In this document: positions 21,051-30,684 of the stretch, one piece after another
Numbering within the stretch: position 1 is the first letter of the stretch
How the letters are laid out: each line of letters starts with the position of its first letter
From: Burkholderia cepacia ATCC 25416
Lineage (GTDB): Bacteria > Pseudomonadota > Gammaproteobacteria > Burkholderiales > Burkholderiaceae
Reading direction: 5' to 3'
Assembly (NCBI RefSeq): GCF_001411495.1
Contig: NZ_CP012982.1
Location: 1,612,001-1,676,000 of the forward strand
Length of the DNA stretch: 64,000 bases
Program-made: the position numbers and the translations under genes
The notes under the pieces: model-generated
The model's input: the letters and a program-made list of their open reading frames with translations, nothing else
What the model was told of the DNA's origin: nothing
The model's database searches: none

Positions 21051-21078
21051 TTATTCCAAATTGACGGAACACACAGGC

Positions 21079-21720
21079 ATGGAAGCCAAACTCGATTCCA
21101 CGGCGGACGCGGTCGCCGCCTCGTTGCGCGACATGATCATCAACGGCGAGTTCGAAGCGGGCGAACGGCTCGTCGAGCGCGACCTCGCCGACCGGTTCGG
21201 CATCAGCCGGATTCCGATGCGCGAGGCGATCCAGCGCCTGGAGCGCGAAGGGTTGCTGGACATCTTCAGGAATCGCGGCGCCGTCGTGCGCATGCTGGGC
21301 GCATCGGACGTGCAGGAAATCTACGACCTGCGCGTGCTGCTCGAAGGCGACGCGATCTACCGAAGCGTGAAGCGGCTCGACGACGAGACGCTCGCGCGTG
21401 CCGAACTCGTCCATCGCCTGCTCGGCGATACGGCCGTGCCGCGCCGGCAGGGCGAACTGAACCGCGAATTCCATGCGTTGCTGTATTCGTGCTGCGGCAA
21501 CGCACGGCAATTGCAAACGATCGCGGAGCTGCGCAGCCAGGTCGAACGGTACGAGCGCCTGCAGGGCACGCTGCTCGCCGATACGCCGTCGTTCCAGGTC
21601 GAGCACGAGGAGATCCTGCAGGCGTGCCGCGAGCGCAATGCGCGTGCCGCTCGGTCGATGACGGTCGCGCATCTCGAATCGGCCAGGCGCATCGTGATGG
21701 GGCTCGTCGAAGGCGACTGA
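21079..21720 (+). CDS. GntR-family transcriptional regulator (FCD subfamily)
   Basis: A 213-residue regulator starting MEAKLDSTADAV. The N-terminal winged helix (residues about 8-70) has the GntR pattern LRDMIINGEFEAGERLVERDLADRFGIS followed by RIPMREAIQRLEREGL. The rest is a helical FCD effector domain, with the metal-binding type residues in D.R..LE and REFH. Ligand is unknown; FCD members usually sense small organic acids. The gene is divergent from osmC and the intergenic region contains TGGTATACCA. A longer frame starts upstream, but the ATG at 21079 fits the family. Confidence 0.87.
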   Translation: MEAKLDSTADAVAASLRDMIINGEFEAGERLVERDLADRFGISRIPMREAIQRLEREGLLDIFRNRGAVVRMLGASDVQEIYDLRVLLEGDAIYRSVKRLDDETLARAELVHRLLGDTAVPRRQGELNREFHALLYSCCGNARQLQTIAELRSQVERYERLQGTLLADTPSFQVEHEEILQACRERNARAARSMTVAHLESARRIVMGLVEGD

Positions 21721-21831
21721 AACCGGCGCTGCGTGTGCCGCCTGCTGCACCGCGCGCGGGCCGGGCCGGTCTTGTCGGGTCGCGCCGATCGCGGCGGCAC
21801 CCTCCGTCGCGACATTCAACACATCGATACA

Positions 21832-22872
21832 TCAAATCGACCGCTGCGCGCTCCCGCCGGGCGCGCGGCCGGTCGTCCCGCGCACCACCAGTTTCGGCAG
21901 CGACGCGATCCGCACGCGCGACGCAGCGCTGCTGCGCTCGCCCGCGTCGCGTAGCGCATTGAGCAATTCGACCGCGAGCCCGGCGGCCTCGGCAGTCGGG
22001 ATCGCAACGGTCGTCAGCGTGGGGCGCGTGTCGCTGGCCAGGTGAATGTCGGTGATCCCGACGATCGACAGATCGTCCGGCACGCGCCTGCCGCGATCGG
22101 CCGCCGCATGCATCGCCCCGATCGCCGGCAGGTCGTTGGTCGCGACCAGCGCGGTCAGCCGCGGATGCGCGTCGAGCAGCCGCCCCGCCGCGCGCACGCC
22201 GCCTTCGATCGAATCGGGTTCCGCCGCGACGATCGACGCATCGAGCCCGGCTTCACGCATCACGTCGACGAAGCCGTCGTAGCGCGCCGCCTGAACGCCG
22301 CTCGCCGACCCGCCGACGATCACGCCGATCCGCTCGTGGCCCAGCTCGAGCAAGTGCCGCGTCGCGATCCGCCCCGCCTCCCTAAAATCGATCGCCACGC
22401 ACGGCAATCCGTCTGGCGGCGCCTCCGGCCGCTCCCACAGGCACAGCACGACCGGCACACCGCGCGCCGCCACGTCGAGCAGATCGGGCAGATGCAGGTT
22501 CGCGTTGGTCACGAGAATCCCTTCGGAGATCGTGCCGGCAATCTGGTCGAGATACGCGCGCCCCTGCATCGGATCTTCATTCGTATTGCAGACGATCAGG
22601 AACTGTCCGTTGCGGCGCACCGCGCGCTCGACCGCCAGCGCGAACTCCGGGTAGAACGGGTTCGCGATGCTCGACACCATCAGCGCGACCGTCGGCGCGC
22701 GCCCTTCCGCCAGCGCACGCGCCGCGAGATGCGGCCGATACCCGAGCGCCTCCACGGCTTCCAGCACCCGCGCACGCGTCGCCTCGCCGACCCGGCCGCG
22801 CTCGCGCAGCACGTTCGACACGGTCGCGGCCGTCACGCCGGCGCGGCGCGCCACTTCATCCAGGGTTGCCAT
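21832..22872 (-). CDS. LacI-family repressor of the adjacent beta-galactoside operon
   Basis: A 346-residue LacI/GalR protein. The DNA-binding helix-turn-helix and hinge are at the start (MATLDEVARRAGVTAATVSNVL, residues 1-22; hinge near GYRPHLAARAL), followed by a periplasmic-binding-like sugar domain (VALMVSSIANPFYPEF ... GVIVGG ... ALVATNDLPAIG). The ATG at 22872 is chosen because the helix-turn-helix starts at residue 3; an upstream start at 22932 adds unrelated residues. It is divergent from the ABC transporter operon, and an 18-base perfect palindrome lies between. The inducer is probably a beta-galactoside or its product, given the GH42 enzyme. Confidence 0.9.
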   Translation of the reverse strand: MATLDEVARRAGVTAATVSNVLRERGRVGEATRARVLEAVEALGYRPHLAARALAEGRAPTVALMVSSIANPFYPEFALAVERAVRRNGQFLIVCNTNEDPMQGRAYLDQIAGTISEGILVTNANLHLPDLLDVAARGVPVVLCLWERPEAPPDGLPCVAIDFREAGRIATRHLLELGHERIGVIVGGSASGVQAARYDGFVDVMREAGLDASIVAAEPDSIEGGVRAAGRLLDAHPRLTALVATNDLPAIGAMHAAADRGRRVPDDLSIVGITDIHLASDTRPTLTTVAIPTAEAAGLAVELLNALRDAGERSSAASRVRIASLPKLVVRGTTGRAPGGSAQRSI

Positions 22873-23008
22873 CGGTTGCTCACTATATGAGACGTCTATC
22901 CAGTATTTGCTTCGCTTACCGAAGCGGCGCACTATCGCCGCACACCCTGCCGCCCGACCGACGGGCGCGACTCGGCCGCGATCGCATCGCCTCTTTTTTT
23001 GATCGCGA

Positions 23009-23026
23009 TGATTAAGCGCTTAATCA
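23009..23026. promoter_or_regulatory. LacI-family operator palindrome
   Basis: A perfect 18-base palindrome with the core ATTAAGCGCTTAAT and a central CG lies 36 bases before the ABC ATPase start and 137 bases before the lacI start. LacI-family operators are palindromes with a central CG, so this is the expected repressor site for the operon. Confidence 0.7.
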
Positions 23027-23061
23027 ACGACGATGGCGCATTAAAACATGGAGCGGAGACA

Positions 23062-24210
23062 ATGGCGAGCATCTCGATGCGGCGCGTGCAGAAAGCCTAC
23101 GGCGATCACGCACCGGTCATTCGCGACGTCGATCTGGAGATCGGCGCGCACGAGTTCTGCGTGTTCCTCGGGCCGTCCGGATGCGGGAAGTCGACGTTGC
23201 TGCGGTTGATCGCCGGGCTCGAGGACCTGAGCGCGGGCGAGCTGTCGATCGACGGCCGCCGCGTCGACGACGTGCCGGCCGCCGAGCGCGGCGTCGCGAT
23301 GGTGTTCCAGAGCTACGCGCTGTTTCCGCACATGACGGTCTACGAGAACATGGCGTTCGGGCTGAAGCTCGCGCGCGTGCCGAAAGCCGAGATCGACCGG
23401 AAAGTGCGCGATGCCGCGCGCATCCTGCAGCTCGACACGCTGCTCGAACGCAAGCCGAAGGCGCTGTCGGGCGGCCAGCGGCAGCGCGTCGCGATCGGCC
23501 GTGCGATCGTGCGCGAGCCCGGCGTGTTCCTGTTCGACGAGCCGCTGTCGAATCTCGACGCCGCGCTGCGCGGCCAGACCCGCATCGAGATCGCGCGGCT
23601 GCACCGGCAGTTCGAACGCGCGAGCGTCGTCTACGTGACGCACGACCAGACCGAAGCGATGACGCTCGCCGACAAGATCGTGCTGCTGCACGCCGGCGCC
23701 GACACCGCGCAGCACGGCAGCATCGCGCAGGTCGGGGCGCCGCTCGACCTCTACCACCACCCGGCCAGCCGCTTCGTCGCGGGCTTCATCGGCTCGCCGC
23801 GGATGAACTTCCTGCCGGCCGTCGTCACGGCGTGCGATGCCCGTCGCACGGCCGTCACGCTCACGCCGTCCGGCGAAACCTTCACGCTGCCGCGCGACGG
23901 CTCGGCGCTCGACGCCGGTGCCGCCGTGACGCTCGGCATTCGCCCCGAACACCTGACGCTCGGCGCCGCGCACGACGCCACGACACTCGCACGCGACGTC
24001 GCGCTCGTCGAACGCCTGGGCGAACAGACCTACGTGCACCTCGACCAGCCCGGCGGCCACGCGCTGATCGCGAAAGTGCCCGGCGACGCGCAGGTGCGTA
24101 CCGGCGAGCGCGTGCACGTGCATGCGCCGGCCGCGGCCTGCCATCTCTTCACCGAAGACGGCCGCGCGGTGCCCGCGTGCGCCGACGTCCACGTTCACCA
24201 CTACGCATAA
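23062..24210 (+). CDS. Sugar ABC transporter ATP-binding protein (MalK/UgpC type)
   Basis: ATPase of a CUT1 carbohydrate importer, 382 residues from the ATG at 23062. Walker A is GPSGCGKST, the signature LSGGQRQR, Walker B VFLFDEPLSNLD, and the H-loop THDQTEAMTLAD. A C-terminal TOBE/OB regulatory domain (about residues 240-370, GFIGSPRMNFLPA, LGIRPEHL) marks the MalK-like group. The upstream in-frame start at 22999 is rejected because it would put the operator inside the coding region. It is the first gene of an operon with beta-galactosidase, binding protein and two permeases. Confidence 0.9.
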   Translation: MASISMRRVQKAYGDHAPVIRDVDLEIGAHEFCVFLGPSGCGKSTLLRLIAGLEDLSAGELSIDGRRVDDVPAAERGVAMVFQSYALFPHMTVYENMAFGLKLARVPKAEIDRKVRDAARILQLDTLLERKPKALSGGQRQRVAIGRAIVREPGVFLFDEPLSNLDAALRGQTRIEIARLHRQFERASVVYVTHDQTEAMTLADKIVLLHAGADTAQHGSIAQVGAPLDLYHHPASRFVAGFIGSPRMNFLPAVVTACDARRTAVTLTPSGETFTLPRDGSALDAGAAVTLGIRPEHLTLGAAHDATTLARDVALVERLGEQTYVHLDQPGGHALIAKVPGDAQVRTGERVHVHAPAAACHLFTEDGRAVPACADVHVHHYA

Positions 24211-24219
24211 GGATCGGGC

Positions 24220-26211
24220 ATGCGCCTCGGAGTCTGTTACTACCCGGAACACTGGCCGGAATCGATGTGGGCCGACGATGCCCGCAGGATGAAAGCGCTC
24301 GGCATCGAGCAGGTGCGGATCGCCGAATTCGCGTGGAGCCGTATCGAGCCGTCGCCCGGCGAATACGACTGGGGCTGGCTCGATCGGGCGGTCGACGTGC
24401 TCGGTGCGGCCGGCCTCGAGATCGTGATGTGCACGCCGACCGCGACGCCGCCGAAATGGCTGGTCGACCGCCATCCGGACATCCTCGCGATCGGCGCCGA
24501 CGGCCGGCCGCGCGCGTTCGGCTCGCGCCGCCACTACGACTTCTCGTCGCCGACCTATCTCGAGGCGTCGCGCCAGATCTGCACGGCGGTCGCCGAGCGC
24601 TACGGCCGGCACCCGGCCGTGCGCTACTGGCAGACCGACAACGAGCTGGGCTGCCACCAGACCGTCGTCAGCTATTCGCCGGCCGCGCTCGTGCGATTCC
24701 GTGCGTGGCTGAAGGCGCGCTACGGCACGATCGACGCGCTGAACCGCGCGTGGGGAACCGTGTTCTGGAGCATGGAGTATCGCCATTTCGACGAGGTCGA
24801 TGCGCCCGTCGGCACCGTCACCGAAGCGCACCCGTCGCATCGCCTCGACTACCGGCGCTTCGCGTCGGACGAAGTCGCGCGCTATCACCGGATGCAGATC
24901 GACGTGATCCGCGCGCACTCGCCGGGCCGGCCCGTCGCGCACAACTTCATGCAGCTGTTCACCGAGTTCGACCATTACGAACTGGCGCGCGACCTCGACG
25001 TCGCGACGTGGGACAGCTATCCGCTTGGCGCGCTCGAGGAGCAATGGTTCGCGCCCGACGTGAAGGCGCGCTGGCTGCGCACCGGCCATCCCGATTTCGC
25101 GTCGTTCAATCACGACCTCTATCGCGGCATGTCGAAGCTGCCGTTCTGGGTGATGGAGCAGCAGCCGGGCCCCGTGAACTGGGCGCAGTGGAACCCCGCG
25201 CCGCTGCCGGGCATGGTGCGCCTGTGGAGCTGGGAGGCGTTCGCGCACGGCGCCGGTTGCGTGTCGTACTTCCGCTGGCGTCAGGCGCCGTTCGCGCAGG
25301 AGCAGATGCATGCGGGTCTCAATACGCCGGACAACCGGCTCGACGAAGGCGGCCGCGAGGCGCAGCGCGTCGCGCGCGAGATCGCGGTCGTACGCGACGC
25401 AGGTGCCGATGCCGACCCGAGCGGCGCGGTGCGTGCCCCCGTCGCGCTCGTGTTCGACTACGAAGCGAAGTGGCTGTTCGAAGTGCAGCCGCAAGGCGCC
25501 GATTTCCACTACCCGCGCTTCGCGTTCGAGTACTACGCGGCGCTGCGTTCGCTCGGCCTCGACGCCGACATCGTTTCCGCGCATGCGCCGCTCGACGGCT
25601 ACCGGCTCGTCGTCGTGCCGCCGCTGCCGGTCGTCCCGGACGATTTCGCCGCGCGGCTCGCGGCCTCGGGCGCGCACGCCGTGTTTGGGCCGCGCACCGG
25701 CTCGAAGACCGTCGACCTCCAGATTCCGCCGACGCTGCCGCCCGGCCCGCTCGCGTCGATCCTGCCGGTGCGCGTATGGCGCGTCGAATCGCTGCGGCCG
25801 AACGTGACCGAGCGGATCGACGGCACGCTGTGCGACGGTGCGCCGCTCGCGGGCCATGCGCGCCACTGGCGCGACTTCGTCGAGCTTCACGACGACACGC
25901 GCGGCGTCGTGCGCGCGCGCTTCGCCGACGGTCACCCGGCCTGCGTGTCGCACGGCACGCTGCACTACTGGGCCGCGCTGTTCGACGACGCGACCACCGC
26001 CCGGCTGTTCGCCGATGTCGCGGCCGAAGCCGGCCTCACGCCGACGCCGCTCGGCGACGGCGTGCGCGTGAGCCGGCGCGGCGGCCTGACTTACGTTTTC
26101 AACTATGGCGACACGCCGCACACGATCGACGCGGTACCGCCGTCGGCGTTCGTGCTCGGCAGTGCGCAAGTCGGGCCGCAAGACGTGGCCGTGTATCGAA
26201 GCCGTTCGTAG
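24220..26211 (+). CDS. Beta-galactosidase, glycoside hydrolase family 42
   Basis: Cytoplasmic hydrolase releasing galactose from beta-galactosides (lactose or plant galacto-oligosaccharides). It is 663 residues, the usual size for GH42, without a signal peptide. The catalytic pair fits the family: acid/base E142 in QTDNELGCH and nucleophile E313 in FWVMEQQPG. The N-terminal TIM barrel begins [11 protein letters not shown]; a Rossmann-like trimerisation domain (about 395-600) and a small C-terminal beta domain follow. It lies 9 bases after the ABC ATPase gene and before the binding protein gene, so imported oligosaccharide would be cut inside the cell. AraA-type alpha-L-arabinopyranosidase activity occurs in the family. 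Confidence 0.92.
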   Translation: MRLGVCYYPEHWPESMWADDARRMKALGIEQVRIAEFAWSRIEPSPGEYDWGWLDRAVDVLGAAGLEIVMCTPTATPPKWLVDRHPDILAIGADGRPRAFGSRRHYDFSSPTYLEASRQICTAVAERYGRHPAVRYWQTDNELGCHQTVVSYSPAALVRFRAWLKARYGTIDALNRAWGTVFWSMEYRHFDEVDAPVGTVTEAHPSHRLDYRRFASDEVARYHRMQIDVIRAHSPGRPVAHNFMQLFTEFDHYELARDLDVATWDSYPLGALEEQWFAPDVKARWLRTGHPDFASFNHDLYRGMSKLPFWVMEQQPGPVNWAQWNPAPLPGMVRLWSWEAFAHGAGCVSYFRWRQAPFAQEQMHAGLNTPDNRLDEGGREAQRVAREIAVVRDAGADADPSGAVRAPVALVFDYEAKWLFEVQPQGADFHYPRFAFEYYAALRSLGLDADIVSAHAPLDGYRLVVVPPLPVVPDDFAARLAASGAHAVFGPRTGSKTVDLQIPPTLPPGPLASILPVRVWRVESLRPNVTERIDGTLCDGAPLAGHARHWRDFVELHDDTRGVVRARFADGHPACVSHGTLHYWAALFDDATTARLFADVAAEAGLTPTPLGDGVRVSRRGGLTYVFNYGDTPHTIDAVPPSAFVLGSAQVGPQDVAVYRSRS

Positions 26212-26277
26212 CACCCCGACACCGGCGCCGCGATGCGCCGGTCACGCACAAGACGACACACAGGAATGGAGACACGC

Positions 26278-27537
26278 ATGACACATCGCCCCCTTCGCTT
26301 CGCCGCCCGGCTCGCCACGGCCGCCGCTGTCGCACTGGCATCGCTCGGCACGACGGCGCCCGCCGATGCCGGCACGCTGACGATCAACATCGCGTTCAAG
26401 GGCGCCAGCCAGCGCGCGGTCTGGCAATCGACGCTCGACGCGTTCCACAAGGCGCATCCCGACATCGACGTGAAGGCGACCTTCGTCGACGAGGAAGCGT
26501 ACAAGGTGCAGCTCCCCGCCTGGCTCACGACCGTCGCGCCGGACGTCGTGAACTGGCACGCCGGCGAGCGGATGGCGTACTACGCGAAGCGCGGGCTGTT
26601 CGAGGACCTGAGCGGCGACTGGGCGAAGAACGGCTGGGGCGCGATGTATGCATCGACGCGCGACGCATCGTCGTACAACGGCAAGCAGTACGCGGCACCG
26701 ACCGTCTACTACTCGTGGGGGCTGTTCTACCGCAAGGACCTGTTCCGCAAGGTCGGCATCGCCGACGAGCCGAAGACGTGGGACCAGTTTCTCGACGCAT
26801 GCAAGAAGCTGAAGGCGGCCGGCATCACGCCGGTCGCGCTCGGCGGCCGCGACGCGTGGACGCTCGCCGGCTGGTTCGACTATCTCGACCTGCGCCTGAA
26901 CGGCAACGCGTTCCACCAGCAGCTGATGGCGGGCGACGTGCCGTACACCGACCCGCGCGTGAAGAAGGTCTACACGACGTGGAAGTCGCTGATCGACGCG
27001 GGCTACTTCATCGACAACGCGCTGTCCTACGATCTCGACGGCGCCCAGCCGTTCCTGTTCCAGGGCAAGGCCGCGATGATGCTGATGGGCACCTTCATCG
27101 CGGCGGGTTTTCCGCCGAACGTGAAGCAGGAAATGGGCTACTACCGCTTCCCGATCATCGACCCGAAGGTGCCGACCGCCGAGGATGGCCCGGTCGAATC
27201 GCTGCATATCCCGACGAAGGCGAAGAACAAGGCCGACGCGCACACGTTCCTCGCGTTCGTCGAAACACCCGAGATGGGCGCGAAGCTCGCGGAAGGCCTC
27301 GGTTCGCTGTCGGCCAACAGCAAGTCGCCCGAGCCGGCCGACCCGGTCTCGCGCATCGGCTTCCGGATCCTTGCCGACACGAAGGGCGGCGTCGCGCAGT
27401 TCTACGACCGCGACATGACGAAGGAAATGGCCGACGAGGGGATGAAGGGCATGCAGCAGTTCCTCGCAAATCCGGCGCAGCTCGATACGGTGCTCGCGCA
27501 GCTCGAACAGACCCGCAAGCGGATCTACAAGAAGTAA
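26278..27537 (+). CDS. Extracellular sugar-binding protein of CUT1 ABC transporter
   Basis: Periplasmic solute-binding protein of about 419 residues. It has a signal peptide (MTHRPLRFAARLATAAAVAL, cleaved after ADA) and the MalE-like fold of family 1 binding proteins: APDVVNWHAGERMAYYAKRG near the binding cleft, then GLFYRKDLF and FLFQGKAAMMLMGTF. The ATG at 26278 has GGAGA 7 bases upstream; an ATG at 26266 is the alternative. Operon position between GH42 and two permeases makes an oligosaccharide ligand likely, perhaps a beta-galactoside. Actual ligand is not readable from sequence. Confidence 0.9.
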   Translation: MTHRPLRFAARLATAAAVALASLGTTAPADAGTLTINIAFKGASQRAVWQSTLDAFHKAHPDIDVKATFVDEEAYKVQLPAWLTTVAPDVVNWHAGERMAYYAKRGLFEDLSGDWAKNGWGAMYASTRDASSYNGKQYAAPTVYYSWGLFYRKDLFRKVGIADEPKTWDQFLDACKKLKAAGITPVALGGRDAWTLAGWFDYLDLRLNGNAFHQQLMAGDVPYTDPRVKKVYTTWKSLIDAGYFIDNALSYDLDGAQPFLFQGKAAMMLMGTFIAAGFPPNVKQEMGYYRFPIIDPKVPTAEDGPVESLHIPTKAKNKADAHTFLAFVETPEMGAKLAEGLGSLSANSKSPEPADPVSRIGFRILADTKGGVAQFYDRDMTKEMADEGMKGMQQFLANPAQLDTVLAQLEQTRKRIYKK

Positions 27538-27607
27538 CGCCGAGACCCGCGCGGCGGTGCTCCGTCGCTGCGGCTGTCCCATCGTTCGCTCGTTCAGGAG
27601 CCCTGCC

Positions 27608-28576
27608 GTGTCCAGTCCGATTTCGTCCCGACACCTCGAGCCGCCCGCCGCGCCGCCGGAACCGCCGCACCCTCGCGCGCCTGCCGCGGTTACCGCGGTT
27701 GCATTACCCGCGCGCCGCCCGTCGCCCGCCGTGCGGCGGCAACGGCGTGCCGCGTGGCTGTTTCTCGCGCCGGCCTGCGCGATGGTTGCCGTCTATGTGA
27801 TCTGGCCGATCCTGTCGACGCTGTGGCTGAGCCTGTACAACTGGGACGGGATGACCGAGCGCACGTTCGTCGGTCTCGCGAACTATGCGGAGCTGCTGCA
27901 AGCGCCGGCGTTCTACACGGCGCTGCGCAACAACGTGATCTGGCTCGCGCTCTTCATGCTCGCGCCGCCGCTCGGCCTCGCGCTCGCGCTGTACCTGAAC
28001 CAGGCGGTCGCCGGCATCCGGCTCGTGAAGTCGCTGTTCTTCGCGCCGTTCGTGCTGTCGGGTGTGGTCGTCGGCCTGATCTTCTCGTGGTTCTACGATC
28101 CGACGTTCGGGCTGCTCGCGCTGATCGCCGGACACGGCATCCCGGTGCTCGGCGACGCGCGCTACGCGACGTTCGGCATCGTGTTCGCCGCGCTGTGGCC
28201 GCAAACCGCGTACTGCATGATCCTGTACCTCACCGGCCTCACGTCGCTCAATCCGGAACAGATCGAAGCCGCACGCATGGAAGGCGCGCGCGGCTTCGCG
28301 CTGCTGTGGCACGTGGTGCTGCCACAACTGCGGCCGACCACGTTCATGGCGATCGTCGTGACGGTGATCGGTGCGCTGCGCAGCTTCGACCTGATCTCGG
28401 TGATGACGAGCGGCGGCCCGTTCGAGAGCTCGACCGTGCTTGCGTATTACATGTACGACCAGGCGATCAAGTACTACCGGCTCGGCTATTCCGCGTCGAT
28501 CGCGGTCGTGCTGTTCGCGATCATGCTCGTCTACATCGTGTTCCAGTTGCGCCGCCTGCTGCGCAACGAGCAGTGA
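27608..28576 (+). CDS. Sugar ABC transporter permease (MalF-like)
   Basis: Inner-membrane permease with about six membrane segments, the first at AAWLFLAPACAMVAVYVIW. The EAA loop, which contacts the ATPase, reads EAARMEGARGFALLWHVVLPQL. A GTG start at 27608 is preferred because AGGAG lies 6-7 bases before it; the in-frame start at 27557 has none. The N-terminus before the first membrane segment is long, Pro/Ala-rich and Arg-rich, as in some CUT1 permeases. It follows the binding protein gene and precedes the second permease. Confidence 0.9.
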   Translation: MSSPISSRHLEPPAAPPEPPHPRAPAAVTAVALPARRPSPAVRRQRRAAWLFLAPACAMVAVYVIWPILSTLWLSLYNWDGMTERTFVGLANYAELLQAPAFYTALRNNVIWLALFMLAPPLGLALALYLNQAVAGIRLVKSLFFAPFVLSGVVVGLIFSWFYDPTFGLLALIAGHGIPVLGDARYATFGIVFAALWPQTAYCMILYLTGLTSLNPEQIEAARMEGARGFALLWHVVLPQLRPTTFMAIVVTVIGALRSFDLISVMTSGGPFESSTVLAYYMYDQAIKYYRLGYSASIAVVLFAIMLVYIVFQLRRLLRNEQ

Positions 28577-28602
28577 CCTGACCTTCCGGGGATGCCTTCA
28601 TC

Positions 28603-29454
28603 ATGTTTCCGACACCCGTTGCCCAATGGAAGCCGGTATCGCGCCGGCTGTACAAGCTGTCGCTGCCCGTCGCGCTCGTGATCTGGCTGCTGCCGATGAT
28701 CGCGGTGTTCGTCACGTCGGTGCGCTCGACCGAGGAACTCGTCGAAGGCCACTACTGGGGCTGGCCGCGGCACTTCTCGATGATCGAGAACTATCGCGAT
28801 GCACTGACCACGTCGCCGATGCTGCATTACTTCTGGAACAGCGTGCAGATCACGGTGCCGTCCGTGCTTGGCTCGATCGCGCTCGCGGCGATGGCGGGCT
28901 TTGCGCTTGCGACCTACAAGTTTCGCGGGAGCACGGCGCTGTTCGGCACGTTCGTCGCGGGTAATTTCGTGCCGGTGCAGGTGCTGATGATTCCGGTGCG
29001 GGACTTGTCGCTGCGGCTCGGTGTGTTCAATACGGTCGAGGCGCTGATCCTGTTTCATGTCGCGTTCCAGACGGGGTTCTGCACGCTGTTCCTGCGCAAC
29101 TTCATCAAGCAGCTGCCGTTCGAGCTGATCGAGGCGGCGCGAATCGAAGGGGCGGGGGAATGGACGGTGTTCTGGCGGATCGTGTTGCCGTTGATCCGGC
29201 CGGCGCTGGCTGCACTGGCGATTCTCGTTTTTACGTTCGTGTGGAATGACTACTTCTGGGCGCTGTGTCTCACGCAAGGGGATGAGGCTGCGCCGATCAC
29301 GGCAGGGGTTGCCGCGTTGAAGGGGCAATGGACGACGTCGTGGAACCTCGTGTCGGCCGGGTCGATCCTGGCGGCGTTGCCGTCCGTCGCGATGTTCTTC
29401 GCGATGCAGAAGCATTTTGTGGCGGGGCTGACGTTCGGGGCGACCAAAGGCTGA
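28603..29454 (+). CDS. Sugar ABC transporter permease (MalG-like)
   Basis: Second inner-membrane permease, 283 residues, with six predicted membrane segments. The first is LPVALVIWLLPMIAVFVTSV. The EAA loop reads EAARIEGAGEWTVFWRIVLPLIRPAL, the CUT1 consensus with Gly at the family position. The chain ends after a hydrophobic segment and the motif MQKHFVAGLTFGATKG, typical of MalG-like proteins. It pairs with the preceding permease to form the transmembrane channel and is the last gene before an intrinsic terminator. Confidence 0.92.
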   Translation: MFPTPVAQWKPVSRRLYKLSLPVALVIWLLPMIAVFVTSVRSTEELVEGHYWGWPRHFSMIENYRDALTTSPMLHYFWNSVQITVPSVLGSIALAAMAGFALATYKFRGSTALFGTFVAGNFVPVQVLMIPVRDLSLRLGVFNTVEALILFHVAFQTGFCTLFLRNFIKQLPFELIEAARIEGAGEWTVFWRIVLPLIRPALAALAILVFTFVWNDYFWALCLTQGDEAAPITAGVAALKGQWTTSWNLVSAGSILAALPSVAMFFAMQKHFVAGLTFGATKG

Positions 29455-29680
29455 ACGCGCGCAGCCCTGCGTATTCGTATCTCCCCCCTCCGCATCGAGA
29501 GGTTGCCCGCTTCGGCGGGCTTTTTTGCTGCCATATTGTGGCGAGAAGCGCAGTACGGACCCTGCATTCGACCAGTAACAGCCGAGGGCCACAAGAAAAT
29601 GCGGTCTCTCAACTCCGAAGCTCGGCGCGAGCAGAGGCAGGTTCGTCAGCCGGAGCGCCTTGAAGGGCATGACTTCTTAG
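29455..29680. other. Intergenic region after the ABC operon
   Basis: Apart from the terminator at 29505-29526, this 226-base stretch shows no recognisable gene. Short open frames here have no start with a ribosome site and no familiar motif. It may be a scar from the insertion that brought the hypothetical genes to the right. Confidence 0.4.
29505..29526 (+). terminator. Intrinsic terminator of the beta-galactoside ABC operon
   Basis: Hairpin GCCCGC-TTCG-GCGGGC followed by six T residues, 50 bases after the last permease stop. Confidence 0.85.
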
Positions 29681-30022
29681 CTAGCCAATGGGGCACCACC
29701 CAGGAGCAGGTTGATCTGCCGTGATCTTGCTGAGCATCTCTACTACTTCCGCTCGACTCACGAGTTGGCCTTTGACTACGGGCTCCTCGGTTAGGCGGCT
29801 GATGAAATACTGCCGACCTTCTTCACTCAATGAATACGCTCCGTCACCATGACGAAGAAGGCGGCCTGACTCGAGATGTGTCCGATAGTTGCCCATGAAG
29901 CGGGAAATATCGAAGCGCTCACCTGCCAATAACCCGGTTGCTTCCAGAATCGCCTGCATGTAAGCCCGCATAGCGCGTGAATTTGCTGCGGGAGGAACTG
30001 CCAGTTTATAAAGGACTCGCAC
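29681..30022 (-). CDS. Hypothetical protein, possible winged-helix protein
   Basis: A 113-residue protein that I do not recognise. It has no signal peptide or membrane segment. The middle (GNYRTHLESGRLLRHGDGAYSLSEEGRQYFISRL) looks like the recognition helix and wing of a small winged-helix domain, with GAYSLSEEGRQYF as the beta wing. The start is taken as GTG at 30022, with AAGGA about 6 bases upstream; the overlapping frame starting at 30024 is shorter and less likely. It lies downstream of the nuclease-like gene on the same strand, with a 120-base gap. The region is less GC-rich than its neighbours. Confidence 0.5.
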   Translation of the reverse strand: MRVLYKLAVPPAANSRAMRAYMQAILEATGLLAGERFDISRFMGNYRTHLESGRLLRHGDGAYSLSEEGRQYFISRLTEEPVVKGQLVSRAEVVEMLSKITADQPAPGWCPIG

Positions 30023-30142
30023 ACGTTTTCCTTCTCATGCGCCGCATCTGACTTGAGCTATGGCGCAATGTTTTCCTTCCGCTTATTGAGGGGGAAGGCT
30101 CAATTCGCCCCCGCGGATGATGGGTTGGACCTCTCTCCTTGG

Positions 30143-30595
30143 TCAGGCGTGTAGTACGTCTTGTCTCGATTCCCTCGGGGAAGGTAGCAGTATTTCCCAG
30201 TTGTCTTCGTGAAGCTTTACGCGTGATTCAATGGACTTCAGACTCATGGTCAGGGTTCGTTTGCCATCACGCCTCTCTCCATTCGGCGTAGAGAGAAGGG
30301 CGTCAAGTTCCCCATGCTCAAACACAAAGAATCGACTGCGAGGATTTTTTCGATCGAGCAGCACAACGACAAGATAATCGAACCCATCTGCAAAGTTTCC
30401 GTTGACCGCCAGTTGATTCGGCCAATCGATAGTTTTGACTTGAAGGCGCCTCGTGCTTTCGTTCGTTACGATCACTACATCCCATCCCTTCTGCGTTTCA
30501 CCATGAGCGAGATAGGCCTCAATGTTTCTCTTCAAAAGCTCGCCAAGAACGAGGTATTCACCAATGGCGGCGGAGACAGAGCGATTGTTATTCAT
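30143..30595 (-). CDS. PD-(D/E)XK-like protein of unknown function
   Basis: A 150-residue cytoplasmic protein. The N-terminal half carries the residue order of PD-(D/E)XK nucleases: E13 in IGEYLVLGELLKRN, D39 in GWDVVIV, then Q52-V-K54 in RLQVKT. This spacing is common in Holliday-junction-resolvase-like and group-1 endonuclease families. The C-terminal half is unlike any family I can name. Context gives no partner other than the downstream 113-residue protein. The coding sequence is more AT-rich than the genome around it, suggesting acquisition. Nuclease activity is inferred, and some members of this fold are inactive. Confidence 0.55.
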   Translation of the reverse strand: MNNNRSVSAAIGEYLVLGELLKRNIEAYLAHGETQKGWDVVIVTNESTRRLQVKTIDWPNQLAVNGNFADGFDYLVVVLLDRKNPRSRFFVFEHGELDALLSTPNGERRDGKRTLTMSLKSIESRVKLHEDNWEILLPSPRESRQDVLHA

Positions 30596-30684
30596 AGGGT
30601 TGAAAGATTGGCTACATATGCATTTTTTACAAAACTATAGCCTGCGGTCGATTGGCCGCTTTACAGCACTTGTTTGAAAGACAG

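Noticed and set aside
23041..27800. Frames of about 1057 (minus) and 1539 (plus) codons over the sugar ABC operon
   Set aside because: High-GC shadow frames; the other frames give intact ABC, GH42, binding protein and permease genes with motifs and ribosome sites.
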